In this document: one piece after another, positions 1-6,364 of the stretch
Layout of the letters: each line of letters begins with the position of its first letter
Numbering within the stretch: position 1 is the first letter of the stretch
Origin: an uncultured Bacteroidaceae bacterium
GTDB taxonomy: Bacteria > Bacteroidota > Bacteroidia > Bacteroidales > Bacteroidaceae
DNA: 6,720 bases
Assembly: GCA_934364765.1 (NCBI GenBank)
Contig: CAKRMO010000062.1
Location: forward strand, 1 to 6,720
Reading direction: 5' to 3'
Position numbers and translations under genes: made by a program
Notes under the pieces: generated by a model
Told to the model about the DNA's origin: nothing
The model's database searches: none
Seen by the model: the letters and a program-made list of their open reading frames with translations, nothing else

Positions 1-76
1 ACAACTGGTACACAAAGCTTTAAGTAAAATACGACTGGCAGTATAAGTCTCTGAATTTCTGAACATTAAAAACGGC

Positions 77-122
77 AAAATTATGTCTGATGTAGTTTGG
101 ATTATATCAGACATAATTTTTT
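77..122 (+). terminator. Perfect 15-bp inverted repeat with T6, probable terminator
   Basis: Bases 77-91 (AAAATTATGTCTGAT) are the exact reverse complement of 106-120, around a 14-nt loop. The right arm runs into six T residues (117-122). On the plus strand this has the shape of a rho-independent terminator for a gene ending left of or at the window edge. On the minus strand only four T residues follow the stem, so the plus orientation is favoured. The stem is long but AT-rich, with few GC pairs, so it could instead be an operator-like palindrome. Confidence 0.5.
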
Positions 123-137
123 CTACATAGGACATAG

Positions 138-256
138 TTTTTTCCATGTCCGCACATTTTTTCCGCACATCCTTGAAACAAGCTGCAACGGCACACAAAA
201 CCGGCATCCGCCCTAATGGCAAAAATAGCGTCAGCCACAACCATTTTTCCGCACAT
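138..256 (+). repeat. Short repeat TTTTTTCCGCACAT, three copies
   Basis: The nonamer TCCGCACAT occurs at 149-157, 162-170 and 248-256. The second and third copies share a longer context, CA followed by five or six T residues and then CCGCACAT (155-170 and 242-256). The first copy reads TTTTTTCC-ATGTCC-GCACAT (138-157), as if six bases were inserted in the same unit. All copies lie upstream of the candidate tig promoter on the same strand. Their role is unknown; they could be protein-binding sites, or remnants of local duplication. Confidence 0.5.
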
Positions 257-284
257 AAATAACTGATAAGTGAAAGGAAAGCAC

Positions 285-292
285 TAATTTTG
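285..292 (+). promoter_or_regulatory. Candidate promoter -7 box for tig (TAATTTTG)
   Basis: TAATTTTG matches the Bacteroidetes primary-sigma -7 consensus TAnnTTTG at every fixed position. It lies about 105 nt before the tig start codon, which would give a leader of roughly 100 nt. I see no good TTTG -33 box at the expected distance (the region near 261-266 reads AACTGA), so the assignment rests on the -7 element alone. Confidence 0.4.
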
Positions 293-308
293 CAAGCAAT
301 TTGGCGTC

Positions 309-361
309 CCTGTGCGATACAGGCAGGAGAGGCAGCGACATTAAGCGGGAAAGTTTCCCGC
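309..361 (+). promoter_or_regulatory. Two hairpins in the presumed tig leader
   Basis: Two perfect inverted repeats lie between the candidate promoter and the tig start. CCTGT (309-313) pairs with ACAGG (319-323) around a 5-nt loop. GCGGGAAA (345-352) and TTTCCCGC (354-361) are exact complements around a single base; in RNA this would fold as a 6- or 7-bp stem with a 3- to 5-nt loop. Neither is followed by a T-run, so they do not look like terminators. They may be 5' UTR elements affecting stability or translation. I do not recognise a named RNA family. Confidence 0.35.
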
Positions 362-397
362 AACAGCAAAGCAACAATTAATTACACATTACATAAA

Positions 398-1756
398 ATG
401 GACATCAAATTCGAGAATATTGACAAGGTGAGCGGCAAGCTCACGGTAAAAGTTACTCCCGAAGACTATCAGGAAGGACTTGAAAAGTCTCTCAAAGATT
501 TCCGCCGCAAAGCCAACATGAAAGGCTTCCGCCCCGGATGCGTGCCTATGGGCCTCGTCAAGAAGCTCTACGGCCCCGAAGCAAAGGCAGAGGAAGTTTC
601 AAAGGCTGTCAACAAGGCAATATCCGACTATTTCAAAGAGAACAATATCAACGTGCTGGGCCATGTGCTGCCAAACAGCGAGCAGAAGGAGCAGGACTAC
701 AAGGATCGCGACGATTTCGAGTACATAATGGACGTTGCCATAGAGCCGGAAATCAACATTTCGCTCGACAAGAAAGACAAGCTGCCCTACTACGACATCG
801 AGGTGAGCGACAAGTTTGTTGACGAGAGGATAAACGAAATGCTCATGGCGCACGGCACATTCGAGCAGGCGGACGAATACCAGAAGGGCGACTACATGAA
901 GGGAGAGCTTCTTGAGATTGCGGCTGCCGAAGGCGTGGAGCCGCTGATAGTGGACGATGTGCTGATTTCCCCCGAATACGTGAAGGACGAGGAGCAGAAA
1001 AAGCTCTTTGACGGCGCAAAGAAGGACGATGTGCTTACAATCAATCCCGCAACCCTGTATGGCAACGACACACAGGCCGCATCGATGCTGAAGATTAAGA
1101 AGGAGGAGCTGAAGGACCACGCAGGCAACTTCACCTACGCCATAAAGGAAATAAACCGCCGCAAGCCAGCAGAGCTTAACCAGGAGTTCTTCGACAACGC
1201 CCTCGGCAAGGACGCCGTGAAGGACGAGAAGGAGTTCCGCGAGAAAGTGCGCGAGGAATACAACAAGGCACAGGCCGGCAACGCCGACTACAAGTTCTTT
1301 GAGGATCTGCGCGCGTATTCGCTCAAAAAGGTCGGCAAGCTCGAATTTTCCGAGCCTCTGCTCAAGCGCCTCATGAAGGAGAACAACCCTGACAAGGACG
1401 ACAAATACATAGACGACAACTACGCCGGCGCAACCGAGCAGCTGGAATGGCAGCTCGTACGCGACCGCCTCGCCATAGCGGCCGGCATAAAGGTTGAGGA
1501 CGCAGACGTGCGCCAGATGGCAAAGGCACGCACGCGCCGCCAGTTTGCAGCCTACGGAATGCAGCTCCCCGACGAGCTTGTTGAGAAATACGCCGAAAAG
1601 TCGCTCAAGGAGGACAACCAGATTGAGGAGATTTTCTACGAGGTTCTCAGCGAAAAGCTGATAGCGGCATACAAGGAAAAAGTTACCCTCGAACACAAGA
1701 AAATTTCACTCGAGGACTTTGACAAACTCGTGAAGGAAGAGCAGGAGAAGAAATAA
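398..1756 (+). CDS. tig: Trigger factor, ribosome-associated chaperone
   Basis: This 452-residue protein is trigger factor, which binds the large ribosomal subunit near the exit tunnel and shields nascent chains as they emerge. The N-terminal ribosome-binding domain (about 1-115) contains the signature loop GFRPGCVP at residues 43-50, the same position as in the E. coli protein. The middle (about 150-250) sits where the FKBP-type PPIase domain should be but lacks recognisable FKBP signature residues, as I recall for Bacteroidetes homologs. The rest is a charged, helical C-terminal chaperone domain ending in KK. Length is normal for the Bacteroidetes form. The frame stays open upstream to a TTG at 290, but the ATG at 398 is chosen because MDIKFENIDKVSG aligns with the family's N-terminus and the upstream part resembles leader, not protein. 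No Shine-Dalgarno is evident; the bases before the ATG are A/T-rich. It stands alone and converges on the antiporter gene. Confidence 0.96.
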   Translation: MDIKFENIDKVSGKLTVKVTPEDYQEGLEKSLKDFRRKANMKGFRPGCVPMGLVKKLYGPEAKAEEVSKAVNKAISDYFKENNINVLGHVLPNSEQKEQDYKDRDDFEYIMDVAIEPEINISLDKKDKLPYYDIEVSDKFVDERINEMLMAHGTFEQADEYQKGDYMKGELLEIAAAEGVEPLIVDDVLISPEYVKDEEQKKLFDGAKKDDVLTINPATLYGNDTQAASMLKIKKEELKDHAGNFTYAIKEINRRKPAELNQEFFDNALGKDAVKDEKEFREKVREEYNKAQAGNADYKFFEDLRAYSLKKVGKLEFSEPLLKRLMKENNPDKDDKYIDDNYAGATEQLEWQLVRDRLAIAAGIKVEDADVRQMAKARTRRQFAAYGMQLPDELVEKYAEKSLKEDNQIEEIFYEVLSEKLIAAYKEKVTLEHKKISLEDFDKLVKEEQEKK

Positions 1757-1776
1757 GCGCTCCATTGCAAAACATA

Positions 1777-1813
1777 AACAAGGCGGGACATTCTTGAAAT
1801 GCCCCGCCTTGTT
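1777..1813. terminator. Bidirectional terminator between tig and the antiporter gene
   Basis: AACAAGGCGGG (1777-1787) is the perfect complement of CCCGCCTTGTT (1803-1813). After one A-C mismatch, CATT (1789-1792) pairs with AATG (1798-1801), leaving a 5-nt loop. The hairpin starts 20 nt after the tig stop and ends 18 nt from the stop of the convergent gene, as expected of a shared terminator. The minus-strand transcript has the better T-rich tail (TTTATGTTTT after the stem); the plus side has no true T-run. Confidence 0.8.
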
Positions 1814-1831
1814 CATTGCATTGAATTCATT

Positions 1832-4093
1832 TTACACCCTCACGTTTTCCGCAATCAGCCTCTTCAGCGAATTTTTCTCGCCCACAAGCCACACAAGGTC
1901 GCCGTCGCGGAACATTCGCGAGGGAGAAGGCAGTCCGAGAGCCTCCCTGCCCTCTTCGAAACCCACAATCATGCAGCGGTAGTCCTCGCGCAAACCGCTT
2001 TCGCGCACAGTCTTTCCGCAAAGCGGAGACGCCGCGCTCACCGAAATGCACTTCAGCTGCATCAGCCTTTGCTCCGGGGCAATGTCGGCATGAACTACCG
2101 CCTCCGACATCTTGGACGCAAACACTTTCAGCTGCTCGTCATTGCCAATAACCTCAAGGCGGTCGCCGGGATAAACCTGCTCGTTTGCCGTGGGGATGTT
2201 GTGGCGCACCCCGCCGCGCAATATCGACGACACCATAATGCCGTACCTGCGGCTGAAATCAAGTTCGGCGAGCGACTTTCCCGCCCACGCCGTGTTTTCC
2301 GGCACGTCAAGGTCGGCAATGTGTATCTCGCGCGAAAGAAGATGACTGGCGTAAAGCGGCTTCACTTTGCCGTGAACCTCAGCCTGCAAGTCGCGCGAGC
2401 GCAGGTTCTGGAAAAACACCCTCTCAATGGCTATGCTGTAAAGCTTTATCCGTTTGGAGCGCATCATGAGCGCAACAAGCGCCATTGCCAACGCAAAGTG
2501 AATCCAGCTTGCAAAAGGCGACACATAGTTTATTATGTAATACACATACCCACTGGCGAGCAGAAACCTCACAAGAATGGTCATGGAAAGCAGGAAACGC
2601 CCGCCACGCAAATTTTCGCGCCATATCTGACGGTATTCCTCGGAATGGTTCTTGCGCATCACTATGGCCCGCAGGAACGGGGAAAGGAGCACGACTGTAA
2701 GTAGCGCACACACGGCGTTTCCCACCCAATGGCTCATTATGTGGCGGAAGAACGGCAGGAAGAAGCTCAGCATTATCGCCGTTATCGCCACACACAAAAT
2801 AGAATAGGCGGCAATCTGTTTGAGCAGAGCCACAATCAGCCGCTTCCACGCGCTTCCGCCCTGCACCGCCTTGTGCTGGGAGGGTTGCTTGTCAAGCACA
2901 GCCATAAATCTTGCCGGGGTTATTTTGCGCACCAGACCGTATGCCGCCGGCGCACTTTTAATCATGTATGGCGTGAGGAACGTGGTAATCACCGAAACGG
3001 CGACGACTATTGGGTATATAAAGCCGCTAATCACATGAAGCGACATTCCCAGCGAGGCAATAATAAAGGCAAACTCTCCGATTTGCGCCATGCTGAAACC
3101 GCTTTGCAACGCGCCTTTAAGCGACTGCCCCGAAAGAATAAAACCGAAAGTGCCGAAAATTGCCTGCCCAACAAGTATGGTGAGAGTTATAAGCAATATC
3201 GGCAGCCAATACTGCGTGAGAATTGCCGGGTCAACTAGCATTCCCACAGAAACGAAAAACACCGCCCCGAAAAGGTCTTTCACGGGACCCACAATCTTCT
3301 CTATTGTTTCCGCCTCAACAGTCTCGGCAAAAATGCTGCCCATCATAAACGCGCCAAACGCCGCACTGTAGCCCAGCTTAACCGCCAGCACCACCATTGC
3401 AAAGCAAAAGCCCACGGAAACGACAAGCAGCGTCTCCTTGCCTATCCACTTGCGGTTTTTGCGCAATATGAGCGGCACGACAAACACGCCCACGAGAAAA
3501 AGCAGGGCAAGATAAAACAAAAGCCTCATAAGGCTGTCAACAACCGTCATGCCGTCGAAATCCTTGCTCACGGCGAGCGTGGAAAGTATCACCATCAGCA
3601 AAATTCCGAGAATGTCCTCGAGAACAAGCACACTCAACACATTCGACGCAAACTTCTGGCTGCGCAGCCCAAGGTCGTCAAAAGCCTTGTATATGATTGT
3701 CGTGGAACTCATGGCAAGCATTCCGCCGAGAAAAAGGCTGTCCATCCTGCCCCAGCCGAACGCGTGTCCCAAAAGCGAACCAAGCATGCTCATGGCGGAG
3801 ATTATCGTTACGGCCGCTATAATGGGCGAGCTGCCCATTTTCATAATCTTCTTGAAGCTGAACTCTATTCCCAGGGTGAACATAAGGAATATCACGCCTA
3901 TGTTCCCCCACGTCTCCACCGAACCAAGGTCGCTCACCGTTGGCATATACGGCATGTGCGGCCCGGCAAGGAAGCCCGCCACGATATATCCCAGCACCAG
4001 GGGCTGCCTGAGGCGTTTGAAAACAAGTGTAACCGCTCCCGCCAGCACAAGGATGAGCGCGAGGTCGTAAATAATCTTTGGCAGATGTTCCAT
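1832..4093 (-). CDS. CPA2-family cation:proton antiporter with tandem TrkA-C tail
   Basis: This 753-residue inner-membrane protein belongs to the monovalent cation:proton antiporter-2 family (Kef/YbaL-like), exchanging K+ or Na+ for H+. Residues about 7-378 form the multi-span transport core, with the conserved MSSTTII stretch (128-134) and the acidic pair E159-D160 in LVLEDI, which corresponds to the Gln-Asp of KefC and the cation/proton site. About four further hydrophobic segments follow (near 425-448, 456-478, 498-520 and 527-545), which a canonical antiporter does not have. The soluble tail contains two domains resembling TrkA-C/RCK-C (about 585-665 and 675-753), each ending in the GDRLEVIG or GDLVWLVG type strand. 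No Rossmann-type TrkA-N with GxGxxG is present. The start MEHLPKIIYDLALIL begins just before the first helix. No clear Shine-Dalgarno is visible. It lies 88 nt downstream of pepT, with a hairpin between, so it may have its own promoter. The cation transported cannot be read from the sequence. Confidence 0.9.
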   Translation of the reverse strand: MEHLPKIIYDLALILVLAGAVTLVFKRLRQPLVLGYIVAGFLAGPHMPYMPTVSDLGSVETWGNIGVIFLMFTLGIEFSFKKIMKMGSSPIIAAVTIISAMSMLGSLLGHAFGWGRMDSLFLGGMLAMSSTTIIYKAFDDLGLRSQKFASNVLSVLVLEDILGILLMVILSTLAVSKDFDGMTVVDSLMRLLFYLALLFLVGVFVVPLILRKNRKWIGKETLLVVSVGFCFAMVVLAVKLGYSAAFGAFMMGSIFAETVEAETIEKIVGPVKDLFGAVFFVSVGMLVDPAILTQYWLPILLITLTILVGQAIFGTFGFILSGQSLKGALQSGFSMAQIGEFAFIIASLGMSLHVISGFIYPIVVAVSVITTFLTPYMIKSAPAAYGLVRKITPARFMAVLDKQPSQHKAVQGGSAWKRLIVALLKQIAAYSILCVAITAIMLSFFLPFFRHIMSHWVGNAVCALLTVVLLSPFLRAIVMRKNHSEEYRQIWRENLRGGRFLLSMTILVRFLLASGYVYYIINYVSPFASWIHFALAMALVALMMRSKRIKLYSIAIERVFFQNLRSRDLQAEVHGKVKPLYASHLLSREIHIADLDVPENTAWAGKSLAELDFSRRYGIMVSSILRGGVRHNIPTANEQVYPGDRLEVIGNDEQLKVFASKMSEAVVHADIAPEQRLMQLKCISVSAASPLCGKTVRESGLREDYRCMIVGFEEGREALGLPSPSRMFRDGDLVWLVGEKNSLKRLIAENVRV

Positions 4094-4109
4094 TATGGCT
4101 TGTAAATTA

Positions 4110-4160
4110 AAAGCGAAGGCGGCACGGGTAACTGCAACCCCTCACCGCCCTCGCGCTTTG
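4110..4160 (-). terminator. Hairpin terminator or attenuator after pepT
   Basis: On the minus strand the stem is formed by CGCTTT (4154-4159) with AAAGCG (4110-4115) and CCGCC (4145-4149) with GGCGG (4118-4122), with a small internal asymmetry; GGGT/ACCC (4126-4129, 4137-4140) can pair inside the loop. The minus transcript leaves the stem into CTTTTAATTT, a reasonable U-tract. It begins 22 nt after the pepT stop and ends shortly before the antiporter start, so it should reduce readthrough between the two genes. Confidence 0.65.
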
Positions 4161-4181
4161 CTTTTTATAGTTTTTCCTGAC

Positions 4182-5411
4182 TCAATCGTTGTATTGCGCG
4201 GTGAGTTCGCAAATCTTCACGACGGTTTTCATCGCCTTTTCCATTGACTGCACGGGACCGAACTCATACGGTCCGTGGAAATTGATGCCCCCCGCAAAAA
4301 TGTTTGGGCACGGAAGACCCTTGAAAGACAGCTGCGCCCCGTCGGTGCCGCCTCTTATGGCTCGTACCTTAGGCGACAGCCCAACCTCCTGCATTGCCTT
4401 TATCACGATGTCGATTATGTAAATAACCGGCTCTATCTTCTCGAGCATATTATAGTATGAGTCGGAAATTTCCACAGCAGCCGTTCCCTCGCCATACTTT
4501 TCGTTGAGTTTTCCCACGAGTTCGCGGAAAAATTCCTTGCGCGCCTCGAACTTTTTGCGGTCGTGGTCGCGGATTATGTAGTTTACTGTTGCGCTCTCAA
4601 CGCATCCCTCAACACCTGTGAGATGATAAAATCCTTCGTAGTCCTGCGTTGTTTCCGGGGTTTCGGCATCCGGCACGGACTGTATCAGTTCGGCGGCAAT
4701 GCGTCCCGCGTTCTTCATTTTCCCCTTGGCATATCCGGGATGCACGCTCACGCCGGTGATTTTCACCTTTGCCGAAGCGGCGTTGAAATTCTCGTATTCA
4801 ATCTCGCCCACTTCGCCGCCGTCCACCGTATAAGCCCAATCGCAACCGAAACGCTCCACATCGAAAAGGTGCGCCCCCATTCCGATTTCCTCGTCGGGGT
4901 TGAAGCCCATGCGTATTTTGCCGTGTTTTACTTCGGGATGCTCCTTGAGCCACACCATTGCCTGCACAATTTCGGCTATGCCGGCCTTGTCGTCAGCACC
5001 GAGCAACGTGTTTCCGTCAGTAACAATCAAATCCTCGCCCTTGTGCGGCAGCAGTTCGGGGAACATCTTGGGGGAAAGCACACGGCCGCTGCTTTCGGAA
5101 AGCAGGATGTCGCCCCCGTCATAATTTTTGACTATGCGCGGCTTTATCCCCGCCCCGCTGCAATCGGGACTCGTGTCGTAGTGGGAGATGAAACCTATCG
5201 TGGGAGTTTTCTTGTCGGTGTTGGCGGGCAGCGTTGCGTATATGTAACCGTGCTTGTCAAGATACACATCGTCAAACCCGAGTTCCTCCAGCTGTTCCTT
5301 CAAATGCTCCGCAAACACAAGCTGTTTCGGCGTGCTGGGAGTGGTGTCTGCCGTCTCGCTCGACTGGGTGTCGTAGCCTACGTAGTCTAAAAAGCGTTCA
5401 ATCAAGTCCAT
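4182..5411 (-). CDS. pepT: Peptidase T (tripeptide aminopeptidase)
   Basis: This 409-residue cytoplasmic enzyme removes the N-terminal residue from tripeptides, a late step in peptide catabolism. It is a di-zinc M20-family metallopeptidase and matches E. coli PepT nearly end to end (408 residues there). Visible family motifs include [14 protein letters not shown] (zinc ligand H77, catalytic-site D79), [13 protein letters not shown] (bridging D140), NPDEEIG (E174/E175, base and ligand), [10 protein letters not shown] (D197), [20 protein letters not shown], the [19 protein letters not shown] block (352-370) and the final ligand H379 in NFHG. All expected metal ligands are present, so it should be active. 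The ATG at 5411 gives [17 protein letters not shown], the standard N-terminus, and is preceded by an AAAGGAA element and a TAACTTTG promoter box. It follows pyrD by 44 nt but probably has its own promoter. Confidence 0.97.
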   Translation of the reverse strand: MDLIERFLDYVGYDTQSSETADTTPSTPKQLVFAEHLKEQLEELGFDDVYLDKHGYIYATLPANTDKKTPTIGFISHYDTSPDCSGAGIKPRIVKNYDGGDILLSESSGRVLSPKMFPELLPHKGEDLIVTDGNTLLGADDKAGIAEIVQAMVWLKEHPEVKHGKIRMGFNPDEEIGMGAHLFDVERFGCDWAYTVDGGEVGEIEYENFNAASAKVKITGVSVHPGYAKGKMKNAGRIAAELIQSVPDAETPETTQDYEGFYHLTGVEGCVESATVNYIIRDHDRKKFEARKEFFRELVGKLNEKYGEGTAAVEISDSYYNMLEKIEPVIYIIDIVIKAMQEVGLSPKVRAIRGGTDGAQLSFKGLPCPNIFAGGINFHGPYEFGPVQSMEKAMKTVVKICELTAQYND

Positions 5412-5417
5412 TTCTTG

Positions 5418-5424
5418 TTCCTTT
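5418..5424 (-). promoter_or_regulatory. Shine-Dalgarno-like site for pepT
   Basis: The minus strand reads AAAGGAACAAGAA immediately before the pepT ATG. The GG is 8 nt from the start codon, a suitable spacing. This is the clearest Shine-Dalgarno-like element in the window and supports the chosen start. Confidence 0.5.
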
Positions 5425-5431
5425 AATGCCC

Positions 5432-5439
5432 CAAAGTTA
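5432..5439 (-). promoter_or_regulatory. Promoter -7 box for pepT (TAACTTTG)
   Basis: In the 44-nt gap between pyrD and pepT the minus strand reads TAACTTTG, a full match to the Bacteroidetes TAnnTTTG -7 consensus, 20 nt upstream of the pepT ATG. A partial -33 match (TGTG) lies 22 nt further upstream, across the end of pyrD. This would give a very short leader and allow pepT to be expressed independently of the pyrimidine genes. Confidence 0.55.
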
Positions 5440-5455
5440 GGAATTTATTGCGAAT

Positions 5456-6364
5456 TTACCGCACAGCCCCAATTATTTCGTCAACCGACTTGCAGCCGTG
5501 GTTGTCGAGCCAGCGGCTTATGCCCTCCGCCATTTCGCCGGCTATCGCCGGGTTCAGGAAGTTTGCCGTACCTATCTCCACGGCTCTCGCCCCGGCCATG
5601 AGAAACTCCACCGCATCCTCGGGCGAGCTTATCCCGCCAAGACCTATTATGGGTATCTTCACAGCCTGTGCAACCTCCCACACCATTCTCACCGCCACAG
5701 GCTTCACCGCCGGTCCCGAAAGTCCGCCGGTCTTTATGCTGAGCCTCATCTTGCGGCGTTCTATGTCTATCGCCATTCCCATAAGGGTGTTTATGAGCGA
5801 AACCGCGTCAGCCCCGGCAGCCTCGACGGCGCGGGCTATTTCGGAAATGTCGGTTACGTTGGGCGAAAGCTTCACGATAATCGGCTTGGCGTATGCCTTG
5901 CGCACAGCCGAAACCACACTTGCCGCGCCCTCGGGCGTAACCCCAAACGCCATGCCGCCGTTTTTCACGTTGGGGCATGAGATGTTAAGCTCTATGCAAG
6001 GGATTTTGTCAAGCCCGGCAAGGCGCGAGGCGCACTCGGCATAGTTCTCGGGCGACGACCCTGCCACATTCACAATAACGTGTGTGCCGAGCTTTTCTAT
6101 GCGCGGGTATATCTTTTCAACGAAATAGCCAACCCCCTTGTTTTGAAGCCCCACACAGTTGAGCATACCCGCCGGCGTTTCAGCCATGCGCGGATAAGGG
6201 TTGCCCTCGCGGGGAGTGAGCGTTGTGCCCTTCACTATAATTCCGCCGAGTTTCGAGAAATCCACAAAATCGGCAAACTCCGGCCCGTAGCCGAATGTGC
6301 CCGAAGCCGTAAGCACCGGGTTGCGGAACTCGATGCCCGCTATGTTGGTAGTCAGTTGAGCCAT
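5456..6364 (-). CDS. pyrD: Dihydroorotate dehydrogenase B, catalytic subunit
   Basis: This 302-residue cytoplasmic FMN enzyme oxidises dihydroorotate to orotate in pyrimidine synthesis and passes electrons to PyrK. Class 1B is indicated by the catalytic cysteine C130 in NISCPNVK and by the adjacent PyrK gene. Other FMN and substrate motifs are VKGTT (K45), [12 protein letters not shown] (67-78), VNVAGSS, VKLSPNV (K165), [20 protein letters not shown] (213-222), [11 protein letters not shown] (241-251) and EIGTANF (263-269). The reading frame extends upstream to 6556, but [22 protein letters not shown] is the family N-terminus and the upstream part is an out-of-frame reading of pyrK, so the ATG at 6364 is used. 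The start overlaps the end of pyrK by 13 nt, implying translational coupling and fixed subunit stoichiometry. Length is normal for the family. Confidence 0.97.
   Translation of the reverse strand: MAQLTTNIAGIEFRNPVLTASGTFGYGPEFADFVDFSKLGGIIVKGTTLTPREGNPYPRMAETPAGMLNCVGLQNKGVGYFVEKIYPRIEKLGTHVIVNVAGSSPENYAECASRLAGLDKIPCIELNISCPNVKNGGMAFGVTPEGAASVVSAVRKAYAKPIIVKLSPNVTDISEIARAVEAAGADAVSLINTLMGMAIDIERRKMRLSIKTGGLSGPAVKPVAVRMVWEVAQAVKIPIIGLGGISSPEDAVEFLMAGARAVEIGTANFLNPAIAGEMAEGISRWLDNHGCKSVDEIIGAVR

Larger units (their letters stand above)
1..284. other. Intergenic region upstream of tig
   Basis: No complete gene is supported here. At the left edge one plus frame (from base 2) stays open to a TAA at 44-46 and could be the last 14 codons of an upstream gene. 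A minus-strand frame is open from an ATG at 66 to the window edge (22 codons). Neither can be recognised from so little sequence. The rest is AT-rich and holds a perfect inverted repeat with a T-run (77-122), a smaller inverted repeat (GGACAT at 130-135, ATGTCC at 146-151), and copies of a CCGCACAT element behind T-tracts. The stretch 171-240 shows nothing I can name. Confidence 0.6.

Noticed and set aside
290..397. In-frame N-terminal extension of trigger factor from a TTG
   Set aside because: The added 36 residues have no counterpart at the family N-terminus, the stretch contains two perfect hairpins and a candidate promoter box overlaps its first codon; the ATG at 398 fits the family start.
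1..397. tRNA, small RNA gene or mobile-element end in the left intergenic region
   Set aside because: No cloverleaf arms, no CCA end, no transposase fragment and no flanking direct repeats; the inverted repeat is better explained as a terminator or operator.
599..1696. Long minus-strand open frame (365 codons) inside tig
   Set aside because: It is the antisense shadow of a Lys/Glu-rich gene: AAG and GAG codons read as leucine codons on the other strand and stops are avoided. The product is Leu/Val-rich with no domain.
1799..2704. Plus-strand open frame (301 codons) opposite the antiporter gene
   Set aside because: It is antisense to the well-supported TrkA-C tail and membrane segments, starts inside the terminator and has no recognisable motif.
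4563..5390. Plus-strand open frame (275 codons) opposite pepT
   Set aside because: pepT is supported over its full length by conserved motifs; the opposite frame is compositional shadow.
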